A stretch of DNA of 64,000 bases, from the NCBI GenBank assembly GCA_036971475.1, contig JBAIZL010000001.1, forward strand, positions 144,196,692 through 144,260,691, read 5' to 3'. Of this stretch, positions 23,601-34,894 are shown piece by piece (the stretch's first letter is position 1; each line of letters begins with the position of its first letter). The DNA is from Prosapia bicincta (Eukaryota > Arthropoda > Insecta > Hemiptera > Cercopidae). The notes under the pieces were generated by a model, which ran no database searches, was not told where the DNA came from, and saw only the letters and a program-made list of their open reading frames with translations. A program made the translations under genes and the position numbers.

Positions 23601-26600
23601 CACTGTCATTGTTTTCTGCATTGTATTATCATTCCTTTACCCTTTTCGAAAACTGTATAGATATCAGTTTGTTTGGAGATATATTTCTGGGTTAATATTT
23701 AGAAACGGGTGTTATTTTTAAAAACAAGAAAAAATTTACCCCCTTGTTTCCTATTCTTATTATTTAATAATAAAACAATAAGCGGTTCGTGGTTTCCGTT
23801 CTATGATACCTGTGGTGGTTAATCTCTTAAAACTGTCGCCTGAATATATCTACGGGAGTTCATGGAACTCAAAGCTATTTAGGCATATTTAGTACAAGGC
23901 TGATAAATGTCATAGTTTTGAGCGACCCGTTGATAGCAGAACAGCTATACAAGATTATACACACAAATATTGAAACTATTTCATTGATAATTTAAACTAC
24001 TGGCTTCGGCTCCTAATATTTTCTATTCAACAATATCTTTGTTTAGTCACATTTTAGAACACCCATATGCCTTTTTTCATGTTCACATATTTTTTAAAAC
24101 TACTTATTGCATATTATTTCACCTGTGCAACTTCAATCATAATATATGGATTAGTTTCAATAATGTCCGAAATAATAATAAACGTATTCTAAATGAATTT
24201 ATGTTCCATTCATATGATTCACGAGCACTCTATTATTTTCTAATTTAAATTCGTTAGAACTACCAAAAGTCCACGGAGCAATTTCACCACGTCATATACC
24301 TGTATTTATTTGGCTTCATACATATTGGAGGAGAATAGATCGAATGCTGAAGTTACAGGAAATTTTCAGTAGGGGCTTGCGAAAATAAATTTCAAACGGA
24401 ATGTACAGATTCAGTTGGTGCATGGGTAGTGAAAGGTGTTGTTGTTTCAAACATAAATCTGGATATAGGCTTCAAATTTGAAAAACAATATTTTAAAATT
24501 AAAGCTGTGCAGTAAGATGAAAGGGAAAGCAACCAAATAACAGGAAGCTATAAATGAAGGTAATTCCGATTTGCAAGTGAGATAAAGGCATTTCGTTTTA
24601 AGAGATCAAATTATTTGTACTTTTATACTGTTGTAACGTCCGTTGAATTTTTGAAATGGTTTTAGTCCAATAAAAAAACCTTTGTAGGCATATGTATTAT
24701 TATATACACTTTAAAAATACTTACCGGGTCAATTGTTTACATGAAACAATTAAACACAACGATTTGCCTTTAGCAGTCTGGCTATATATCAAAATTATTA
24801 TGAAGAAAGTTAGGTTACATTATATATCTAATTTGGACTAAAATAATATTATTTGCTTAGATTAAAATTAAAAATATGAATTACTAAGTTAAATTAAATA
24901 CTAATACTAATTAAAAATAAGTTTACATCTTCTACAAATTAATAGTCAACGGTAGTTAGAAATGCACACTGAATAATTTCATATATTTACAGATTCAGCT
25001 GCATGGACACAAATGAAGAAATGGAATTTTGACTATACTTTGACAATCACCGAAACGCACTTAAATTATTTAAAGGTATAACACTTCTCATCTTGACTCT
25101 TTGAAAACAAATGAATTTTTAAAACTATAAAAGAAACGAAAGAAAATTGTTCACTTTGATATTAAATTGTAATTATTATATTTCTTCAAATTTATTCAAA
25201 CCATCTAACTCTGAGAAATGCTGATTGCAGCCAATGCCAATCTTTCATCTACCAAGGGTAAAGAAAGACAATAAGAATCTCACTATTTCTCACCCTTGTG
25301 TCAATAGAATCACTAACCCTTACATATTTAAAATTGATGGTTTTGCTTGTTTACCAGTATTTATCACGGATGTTAATCAGAACAACATAAGTCTCTTTAG
25401 CAAGAGACTATAGGGTCATTAATATATAGATATGAATTTATTTATGGCAATTTTATAGGTTTTCTTATGTTATTGGTATATAAGGTTCTCAATAATATTA
25501 TTACTGTACTGAGTTTGACAAAATGTATACAGTCACATATTTGTTACACGTTTATAAACTTACCTTGCAGATATTCTCGTTAATGTAGAGAGAAACTCCA
25601 AAAAAATATACTATAATTGCAAATAATTATAAGTCATATGACCAACCTTAATAATACCCTTAGTATCAACTAGGAAGAACATTACACGGAATATGCTACA
25701 AGTAATTCCTCCAAACATTTCCCATTATAAAGTTTGCACAAGGAAACATAGTTAATTATCTAGGTTAAATTCCTGACTGCACAAACTCTTTACTGTTTCC
25801 AATTTGTTTTCCTTATACGAACTAAATTCCAACATTACTAGAGAAGAATAAAACAAAGATTAATATTTAACTGAATGTTACAAATAAGATTTTAAAATAA
25901 GATTTATTCCTGTTTGAATAAACTTTGTATTTATAGAAGAATAATTATTTTCAGTAAATGTTGGCCTAATGTATTCCCTTGCTACCGAGAATTAATTTAA
26001 ATATAAGGGTAAATAAAACTATTTTGAAATTAATTATTTAACCAATAAAGGCAGTAACGTAAAATGCTCAAATGATACATGTCAGACTCTACAATTATTT
26101 TATCTGCATATTTTGTTATTAATATTGGAATCATTGGAAATTTGCATAGCTCTGCGGATATGTTGTAAGGCAAAAACGTATATTTTAAGTAATTTCAATG
26201 AAATGAACAAATTGAATTCTATGGGAAAAATGTAGTACAGTTGACAATAAGTTCTATGATTCGGTTATTAAAATTTTATTGCCTAATAGTTGTACGATGA
26301 ATGACAGAACCTGAAGATAGATAGACGCGAGTGGGTGACTGTAGACCGGAAGTCATACTAGAGCTTATATTAATGCATGAGCACTGCAGTAGATATCGAG
26401 AAAATGAGTAACCCCCTGGTAGTAATGATGATTTTATAGAATACTCACCTCTAGGGAGGAAATAAACAATGAATATAGAGGATTTCCATATTGTGGTGAC
26501 CATTTGTATAGCTATTATAGTATGTAAACCACCCGTGGAGCTAATAAATTCTTATCATGAAAATCGGAAATTCAATTTTATGTGGAAACATATTTACTCA

Positions 26601-28682
26601 ACACGTTTTGATTATTATGAAGAATTATAGATCCTCATAGTTTCACATGATATATTAGAAGCTTTCATTTCTTAGTTTGACAAAACCGTAGGTCTCCTAA
26701 GACAAGATTCTGAAACACTGGATTTCCCTCCCCCTTTAACGATAAATAGGAATATGTATCCACAGTTAGTACCCGTTCTTATTTCTATGTTTACGTGTAC
26801 CCTTTAACACACAATGATGAGTACGGATAATGGAGGAATATATCCAGCATTACTAAGAAAATGATGCTCTAGAGGGGCGGGGTCTAATTATGTTTTTCTA
26901 TTGTTAACGTGGTGTTCTGAACGTAGGCATGCTCCGTAACATAAAAAGGTATATAAGTAATACATTTTTAATGTAATTCAAGAAAAATAAAAATGAGAAA
27001 AACTACGATTATCCTTCTCTGAGACAATTATGTACATACGAGCACATAACTGCTTATTTTCATCTTCGTAAATAGGTGAAAACTGCAGGCTTCAAAACAT
27101 TACCTAAGTAAAAACTAAATATACAAATATACACCTATCTGACAATTACGTTTTTAAATTTAATTTTACATTTTCTCCACGATACATCCGTCTAAGTTCA
27201 TGGTAAAAATTTCCATAAAAGCTGTAGGCTTAATTTTACTTTTATCTCATTATGATATTTTGCAATCTGTCCTGTAAAAAATGTTGTAAATATTATTATT
27301 TATTAACTTAAAAATCAATGATTTTTTCGGTTAATAAAGATGTTTCTACTTCATAAATTTGGCGGGGGGTTTTATTACGTTTTCTTATAATTTGTTTGAT
27401 TGTTAAGCTAGTACTCAATATATACCTAAGGCATATGTAATCAACTATGCCCAAAATATCTTTTGTCAGCATTGTATTCCTGATTATAAACTTATAGGAC
27501 AATCTGAATAAGCCGGATGAAATTTATAAAGTGAAGAGTTACCGTTTTGCGATTAAAATCAAGTGTAAATGGAAAAAATGTGACAAATTATTGATATGTT
27601 AACAATTTATTTGTAATTTTTTTTCTATTAACTGTCTATGTAACTGATAGTATTTATGAATTGAAATACTATTGTATATATTAGGTATAAAATGATTTTA
27701 TGATTACAAAAAAAAATAATCATTTGTATTGATGGTAAAGCACTGACTAATAATTCGAAAACTGCGCATTAAAAAAACTAAATTTGAAGAATCCGAAAAG
27801 TGTATGGAGATAAGATATTAACTATTATCTAGGATGAGATATTTTAGATGAGATAAGAGAAGATATTCATCTTTCTATAAATGCAAAAGCAATGCACGAA
27901 CGCAGGTTGGGATCATTTTCGAATAAACCTCCGGTGCTATCTAATGTACACTTTCAGCTCTGAGAGCTGTTTTTCAATTTCTTGTTTAAATTGTACTGTA
28001 GGAAACTAGGTAGAAATATTATTCTCAAATAAACACTACTGACAAATTAAACCACTACAATTTAAAACAAAAAATATAAACTATTTGATCATTTTTTTCA
28101 TTAAACTTTAAAAACAGCAATATTTATGGAAATTTCCCTATAGTTCCCAAGTAATATACCATCACTATGCTACTACACCTGTTACTGGTGTCCGGTGCCC
28201 TGAAGTGTTGGTACTTTTCCACAAATTGTTTTGCATTGTTACCAAGTAAAATGTTTGAATGATAAATTGTTTCAATTCACTGAAGGATTATAAGAGAAAT
28301 TCCTAAAAACACTGAATTAAAAATTTCACATTTATAGGTTTCAATATATGCAATATTTGTAAACGTAGATAGATATGCAATCCTTGCATATCGGTGAATC
28401 CTAAATTCAATTATCCTTTGTACATGATTACAGGTAATATGACGACTAAAGGTATGTACTGTATATAGGAAAACTTAACGTGCAAATTTTATTAATACAT
28501 CCACTGTTAGTTTTTAGAATCGAATTGGAATGAATTTTCTGGAATTTATTGCAAACAATTTAGGAAGAATTTTACAATTTTAGGAAGAAATTATTGAGAT
28601 AATAGGATATTTTTTATTTTATCAATTGAATCTAAGATGGTTACTTTCAATCGTTGGTCAAGGTCATTAAGTAGTTGCATAA
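23601..28682. other. Long AT-rich block, no gene recognised
   Basis: About 5 kb with only short, unremarkable open frames (the longest about 75 codons, at 26276-26503 minus, no motif). A G-rich core, tagaggggcggggtctaat, occurs at about 26872. No RNA gene or element end was recognised. Confidence 0.5.

Positions 28683-28736
<54 letters not shown>
28683..28736. repeat. (TA)n microsatellite
   Basis: About 26 TA units with one G interruption. Confidence 0.95.
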
Positions 28737-28738
<2 letters not shown>

Positions 28739-28808
28739 TGTCTTTCACGGATCGTAAATATGATAATTAGTTATCATCCAGAGCGGAACCGTTCATTTTT
28801 TTGCAGAG

Positions 28809-28939
28809 CATAAAATCGCAGTTCCAACGTTTTACTAGAATCTCAACTAGCTTTGACGAAGTGAACTCAACAACAGTTGAAGTTCACTTCGTCAATGATA
28901 AATGAGATTCTAGCGAATCGTCAGAACTGTAATTTTATG
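28809..28939. repeat. Palindromic repeat next to (TA)n
   Basis: The left arm (28809-28868) and right arm (28881-28939) are inverted copies around caacaacagttga. The innermost match is TGACGAAGTGAACT with AGTTCACTTCGTCA; outer matches include aatcgcagttc with gaactgtaatt. A single-arm relative occurs at 40097-40182, also right beside a (TA)n tract. Confidence 0.8.
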
Positions 28940-30983
28940 GACATTAAAAAGGACGGTTATACCCAGTTATTTCCTATTCATATATGTATAATGCTTTGTT
29001 TCCTTTTTTTTTAAATTAAGACACCCTACACAGATTTCTTTTCAGATGCTGTAACCTTTCTCTGCAATTTCGTTTCAATCGTCTGTCATTGGTTCTCGGA
29101 TCTCGGTAATATTTTTGAGATATAATATAAAATAAACACAGCTTAAATTCAAATATTTCATGCCTATCCGTTATTGCATATTTCCATACTGACATCAACG
29201 ATTATTGCGTTTCTCTAGGCCATGTACTGTATGTCATGCAGTAATATCAATTCAAATGATTCCTAAAAGAATGTTTAACCAATCGATAATGACAGATAGA
29301 TAATTCAATATGAAGATAGGTTTTATAAATAAAGAAAATTAGCAAAATATCAAAAAAAAAAATCTATACATTGTACTAACTTTCTTTAGAAAAAATGGTA
29401 TTTGGTTTCATATTTTTACAGACACAGTTGCTCTTCATGGAGTATAAATAGTATCGAACGGTACATTTTCTGCTTTGATCCTTGTTTTTCGAAAGAACAT
29501 TTTAAAATACTAGTTTATCTGTTCTGAAGGAAACAAAAATTCAGCTGTTATACTTGACCCAGTTTAAGCTGTAAACAGAGACATAGCGCTGAAGTCGTTT
29601 AAAGACCACTATTTATTTGCTCTCAAAAATGTTGATTAAAACTCCCCTGATTATGTACATTTTCAATTGACATTTAACTTGCTGGTTCTCATCCCTAGTA
29701 ACATCGTCTTGTGTTATGTAAAATACTATCACGTCTAACAGTTCTGTTTTATTAAAATTATATCAGCTGCTTGTTGTCCCTCAATCGTTTTAGTTTAATC
29801 TGTTAGATGCAGTATGGACAGTTATCTAAAGTAGTGAACAGAGTAAACTTTCTTGAAACATAAAGTATAGGATTACATCCAAACAAACTTTTAAGATATA
29901 AAATACTTTGTTCGGATCAAATAAAATTACTAATATTAAATTTTAAATAAATAAAAACTTCTAACAACAAAAATGTTTGATTTAAATCCTTATTTATATT
30001 TCAATCACAAATCAATTATATTCAAAGGAAATCAATCGAGAACTCTGTAACGTTGATCAGAAATGTTGAAATAGAAGATCGTCTAACTTCAGAGTATAAT
30101 TAAAGATGTAATATTACATTTATAATTGGCAAGATTATGTGTTTAAGGAGATGAGTTCTATTTTATATACTCAATATTTAATATTAAGCGACAGGGTGGG
30201 TGTGGGAAATGGTGGGTTAGTTTGATTCTCATACATCGTATTGGTAAATTTGTTTCCTAGGAGGCTTACATATCAATAGAAGTTTAGAAATTGTTTAAAA
30301 GTAAGGGAATTATTAAATTATTTCTTCTTCATTTTAATACGAATAAATTGTAAACATTTAGTAGGTTTTTGGTGCTACGATTTTCATTCTTACCGATACT
30401 TCTTTGCAATTAGGTAACAATATTGTGTGTTATATTTATCATCTGTTTAGTTACCAGTTTACAGTTTAAGGATGAATTTAATTTTAAAAAACCTTTTTTT
30501 TTATAAAACATTTACAATGGATGAAAAGTGGACGAGTAAATGACAGTATATTCAGCAACTAATGCTTTTGCGACAGAACAGAAATAGTAACGTTTGGTGA
30601 TTATTTTCAAGAAAGGCTGATATTTAGACCTGACTTTCGAATTCAGAATCCATGTAATGGTTGGCCAGTAGTCACAAGGTAATTAGTAACGAAGACAGAA
30701 ATGTGCGGAGAAGAACGTAGCGGAAACTGTAATTCCATTCAAGAATATTCAAATAACCAATGACAATTCTAACCAAAAAAACTATGGTTTTAGGTAGAGT
30801 AAATTAACGATTCGGTGTACTTTAACAACCAAACTAAACGGATTTGATACAAAGATATCGTATCCAGTATGCCCAAGTCGAATGCAATAATTATAAGTCT
30901 CGCCCAAATCATATGAAGACTTTTTTGTCACTTTTTTGAACTTAATGAACACTATTTAGTGGTAAAAGAGTATACTATCCTGA
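28940..30983. other. AT-rich DNA, no gene recognised
   Basis: I saw no feature. The open frame at 29016-29198 (minus) is short and lacks motifs. Confidence 0.5.
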
Positions 30984-30985
30984 TT

Positions 30986-30986
30986 A

Positions 30987-31067
<81 letters not shown>

Positions 31068-31080
31068 TTATTTATTTATA
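30986..31080. repeat. (A)n-(TA)n-(TTTA)n microsatellite
   Basis: About 19 A, about 30 TA, then four TTTA-like units. It borders the left end of the palindrome at 31108-31340. Confidence 0.95.
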
Positions 31081-31160
31081 TTAAATATGGTGATATGTTT
31101 TCGTGTAATATAGTTAATAAATTAGAAATATTTCAAAAACAATAATACTTTTAATGAATA

Positions 31161-31215
31161 TATTTATTCTAAGCTTTTCGCCTATAAAATAGTACCAGCA
31201 TCTTCAAGACAAGTA
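31161..31215 (-). ncRNA. Hammerhead-like motif, left arm (core mutated)
   Basis: On the minus strand: UUGAAGA (C3 changed to U) at 31207-31201, an unpaired U, stem II GCUGGUA against UAUAGGC (one mismatch, G opposite A), GAAA at 31179-31176, stem III as the palindrome AAGCUU, then A at the cleavage position (31170). The C3 change should abolish cleavage. Confidence 0.5.
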
Positions 31216-31226
31216 TCTCTGAAGAT

Positions 31227-31282
31227 TATTTTTTCCTGAAGATGCTGGTACTATTTTATCGGAGAAAAGCTTTGAATAAATA
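31227..31282 (+). ncRNA. Hammerhead-like motif, right arm
   Basis: Core CUGAAGA at 31236-31242, an unpaired U, stem II GCUGGUA against UAUCGGA (the last pair lost, otherwise paired with G-U), GAAA at 31264-31267, stem III as the palindrome AAGCUU (31267-31272), and U at position 17 (31273). Stem I pairs 31227-31235 with 31274-31282: eight of nine positions are complementary. All invariant core bases are present. The lost closing pair of stem II is the main defect. Confidence 0.6.
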
Positions 31283-31336
31283 TATTCATTAAAAGTATTC
31301 TAGTTTTAGAAATATTTTTAATTTATTAATATTATA

Positions 31337-31340
<4 letters not shown>

Positions 31341-31396
<56 letters not shown>

Positions 31397-31462
31397 TGTG
31401 TGTGTGTATGTATGTATGTGTGTATTATATAATATCAGATTAAAAAAAAAACACATGTATAA

Positions 31463-31505
<43 letters not shown>
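31341..31505. repeat. (TA)n, (TG)n and second (TA)n microsatellites
   Basis: TA run at 31341-31393, TG/TATG run to about 31422, and another TA run at 31467-31505. Confidence 0.95.
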
Positions 31506-31508
<3 letters not shown>

Positions 31509-31833
31509 ATTTTAAACTTTTCTCTTACATAGATACTACATTGTATATGTTTAACTTATGATGGCCATACTATATTTTACTTTTCGCCCAAATTTTGTGC
31601 TTGTCTTTGTATTATGGTTGGGGGAGGTAGACTAATAGCATATAAAGCCACCTCAAAGTTTGGGATGATAGTTCGATTTAAGTTTTGAAAATGGAGTCAA
31701 TAAGAACACGTTAACAAACGAAAATATTGTAACATTTCGAAAGCCAGTAAACTGTTCTCGAATATATATATATTTATATGTGTGTGTGTATGTGTGTTTG
31801 TGTGTGTACTTAAACAAGAATCTTACTTGATAT

Positions 31834-31884
31834 TTATGCGAGTTAACTTTCTAAGATTGGTCGTATCTCCATCATCAGGCATCA
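31834..31884 (-). ncRNA. Hammerhead ribozyme motif of the Penelope-like fragment
   Basis: The minus strand has every conserved core base. Stem I AUGC pairs with GCAU (31882-31879 with 31839-31836) directly at the core. CUGAUGA lies at 31878-31872. Stem II closes with U-A and G-U, has one bulged G, then AGAU/AUCU, with a 7-nt loop. GAAA lies at 31851-31848, stem III is the palindrome AGUUAACU (31848-31841), and C is at the cleavage position (31840). Self-complementary stem III suggests it would work best as a dimer. It lies just 3' of a GIY-YIG fragment on the same strand, as expected for Penelope-like elements. Confidence 0.7.
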
Positions 31885-32210
31885 CTGGCCGGGGGTTGTA
31901 GTAGACTGCGAGCGGCGTGGAATTCCCGTTGTCGCAAGCTGTGGTGTACCTTTATGTTCGGTTTTCGGATGCACTGCACTGTGCGAGTCATTTAATTTTG
32001 TTTTGGGGTTAATGTTGTCTATTAAGTTGAATAATTTATCGTTTTTTGAATTTATTTGTTCGTTTATGGTATTATTTTTATGTTTATAAATTTGTTGTTA
32101 TTCCCAGATTGTTATTTTGAGGCCTTATTGTACTTTTCATATTAGGTGTACGTTTTCTAATGTGGGGAATGGGGGCTTTGTTTTTGATGACGTGGGTGGC
32201 TAGGTTTGAG

Positions 32211-32254
<44 letters not shown>

Positions 32255-32345
32255 TATATTTATATATAGGCTAAGTTTCAGGTTTGATGTATGCATTGAG
32301 GTGTTCTTGATATTTGTCTTTTAATTTCTCTTTTGTTTGGCAGAA
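31885..32345 (-). pseudogene. Penelope-like fragment: GIY-YIG end interrupted by (TA)n
   Basis: The minus strand at about 32350-32280 reads CQTKEKLKDKYQEHLNAYIK, fitting the G-Q-T-x-x-x-L-K-x-R-x-x-E-H block that follows YIG in GIY-YIG domains. A (TA)n tract (32214-32267) interrupts it. It then resumes with NSNLATHVIKNKAPIPHI, fitting the S-x-L-A-x-H segment. RT sequence is absent, so the copy is 5'-truncated. The following 3' part is GC-richer and leads into the hammerhead motif. It is non-functional. Confidence 0.6.
32214..32270. repeat. (TA)n microsatellite inside the GIY-YIG fragment
   Basis: About 26 TA units with one AA interruption. It separates two blocks that are adjacent in intact GIY-YIG domains. 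Confidence 0.93.
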
Positions 32346-32828
32346 TGTAATAAACTATACATGTAATAAATATACATATAAATCCGTTAGGAATAAAATC
32401 TATTGGTTTATTTAAATAACGTCCAATTAAATGAGCGTCTTAGCCTGCAAAACGGATGTAAGAAGAAAGTGAGAGGGAGGATCTGTTGTCCACAACAGTT
32501 AGTCACCGTGACTAGTTTAAACGCCGATAATGTTTTCGTCAGTGATTGGCTAATACTAAAGTGCATATCTAATTATCAGTAACTCAGGAAATTGCTATTA
32601 ACATTTGCAACCCTAAAGCCGTTATGTTAGTAGCCTAAATCTATTTATCATCGCAGTACCTATGATAGTATGCACTTTAAGGATTCCAATATTTAAAACA
32701 GATATCTATAAAAAAAGGATTAGGAAAATATTATATTTGAAGCAAATAAAAAAAGGCGTATATGTAATTGATTTAAACGCCTTAATGAAATTGATGCTAA
32801 TATTTTTCTAGCGGATTGACGTCTAAGT
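32346..32828. other. No feature recognised
   Basis: Spacer between the Penelope-like fragment and the satellite array. Confidence 0.5.
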
Positions 32829-32829
32829 G

Positions 32830-34893
32830 GATAGGTAACCTGGTACTTCTACAGTCCAGCAGAATGAGAACCAATGTATTAGCGGTGATTAGTAAACTAG
32901 AGTTAATTCAGTCCAGACGTAGAGAATGCTATTGCTAAACAGTCCAGGTTGATAGGTAACCTGGTACTTCTACAGTCCAGCAGAATGAGAACCAATGTAT
33001 TAGCGGTGATTAGTAAACTTGAGTTAATTCAGTCCAGACGTAGAGAATGCTATTGCTAACCAGTCCAGGTGGATAGGTAACCTGGTACTTCTACAGTCCA
33101 GGAGAATGAGAACCAATGTATTAGCGGTGATTAGTAAACTAGAGTTATTTCAGTCCAGACGTAGAGAATGCTATTGCTAAACAGTCCAGGTGGATAGGTA
33201 ACCTGGTAATTCTACAGTCCAGGAGAATGAGAACCAATATATTAGCGGTGATTAGTAAACTAGAGTTATTTCAGTCCAGACGTAGAGAATGCTATTGCTA
33301 AACAGTCCAGGTTGATAGGTAACCTGGTACTTCTACAGTCCAGGAGAATGAGAACCAATGTATTAGCGGTGATTAGTAAACTAGAGTTATTTCAGTCCAG
33401 ACGTAGAGAATGCTATTGCTAAACAGTCCAGGTTGATAGGTAACCTGGTACTTCTACAGTCCAGGAGAATGAGAACCAATGTATTAGCGGTGATTAGTAA
33501 ACTAGAGTTATTTCAGTCCAGACGTAGAGAATGCTATTGCTAAACAGTCCAGGTTGATAGGTAACCTGGTACTTCTACAGTCCAGGAGAATGTGGAACCA
33601 ATGTATAAGCGGTGATTAGTAAACTAGAGTTATTTCAGTCCAGGCGTAGAGAATGCTATTGCTAAACAGTCCAGGTTGATAGGTAACCTGGTACTTCTAC
33701 AGTCCAGGAGAATGAGAACCAATGTATTAGCGGTGATTAGTAAACTAGAGTTATTTCAGTCCAGATGTAGAGAATGCTATTGCTAAACAGTCCAGGTTGA
33801 TAGGTAACCTGGTACTTCTACAGTCCAGCAGAATGAGAACCAATGTATTAGCGGTGATTAGTAAACTAGAGTTATTTCAGTCCAGATGTAGAGAATGCTA
33901 TTGATAAACAGTCCAGGTGGATAGGTAACCTGGTACTTCTACATTCCAGGAGAATGTGGAACCAATGTATTAGTGGTGATTAGTAAACTAGAGTTATTTC
34001 AGTCCAGACGTAGAGAATGTTATTGATAAACAGTCCAGGTGGATAGGTAACCTGGTACTTCTACATTCCAGGAGAATGTGGAACCAATGTATTAGTGGTG
34101 ATTAGTAAACTAGAGTTATTTCAGTCCAGACGTAGAGAATGCTATTGATAAACAGTCCAGGTGGATAGGTAACCTGGTACTTCTACATTCCAGGAGAATG
34201 TGGAACCAATGTATTAGCGGTGATTAGTAAACTAGAGTTATTTCAGTCCAGATGTAGAGAATGCTATTGATAAACAGTCCAGGTGGATAGGTAACCTGGT
34301 ACTTCTACAGTCCAGCAGAATGAGAACCAATGTATAAGCGGTGATTAGTAAACTAGAGTTATTTCAGTCCAGATGTAGAGAATGCTATTGATAAACAGTC
34401 CAGGTGGATAGGTAACCTGGTACTTCTACATTCCAGGAGAATGTGGAACCAATGTATTAGTGGTGATTAGTAAACTAGAGTTAATTCAGTCCAGACGTAG
34501 AGAATGCTATTGCTAAACAGTCCAGGTGGATAGGTAACCTGGTACTTCTACATTCCAGGAGAATGTGGAACCAATGTATTAGCGGTGATTAGTAAACTAG
34601 AGTTAATTCAGTCCAGACGTAGAGAATGCTATTGATAAACAGTCCAGGTGGATAGGTAACCTGGTACTTCTACATTCCAGGAGAATGTGGAACCAATGTA
34701 TTAGTGGTGATTAGTAAACTAGAGTTAATTCAGTCCAGACGTAGAGAATGCTATTGCTAAACAGTCCAGGTGGATAGGTAACCTGGTACGTCTACAGTCC
34801 AGGAGAATGAGAACCAATGTATTAGCGGTGATTAGTAAACTAGAGTTAATTCAGTCGAGACGTAGAGAATGCTGTTGCTAAACGGTCCAGGTG
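32830..34893 (+). repeat. Satellite array, 17 copies of 121/122 bp
   Basis: Units start with gataggtaacctggta at 32830, 32951, 33072, 33193, 33314, 33435, 33556, 33678, 33799, 33920, 34042, 34164, 34286, 34407, 34529, 34651 and 34773; a truncated start follows at 34894. Two variants alternate: a 121-bp form with acagtcc and gagaacc, and a 122-bp form with acattcc and gtggaacc. The second dominates the right half. Each unit junction can fold: CCAGGTT, a 7-nt loop, then AACCTGG (some units have CCAGGTG). No open frame runs through the array. Confidence 0.97.
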
Positions 34894-34894
34894 G

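Larger units (their letters stand above)
31108..31340. repeat. Palindrome of two inverted hammerhead-like units between (TA)n tracts
   Basis: The arms share ttaataaattagaaatattt-like outer parts, acttttaatgaatatattta, aagctttt, ctataaaatagt and accagcatcttca (left arm, plus strand), reversed in the right arm. The whole is bounded by (TA)n at 31004-31063 and 31341-31393. Each arm contains a hammerhead-like fold, annotated separately. Confidence 0.85.

Noticed and set aside
26276..26503. 75-codon minus-strand frame of fairly balanced composition
   Set aside because: No motif, no similar copy in the window, and no splice or promoter context that would support an exon.
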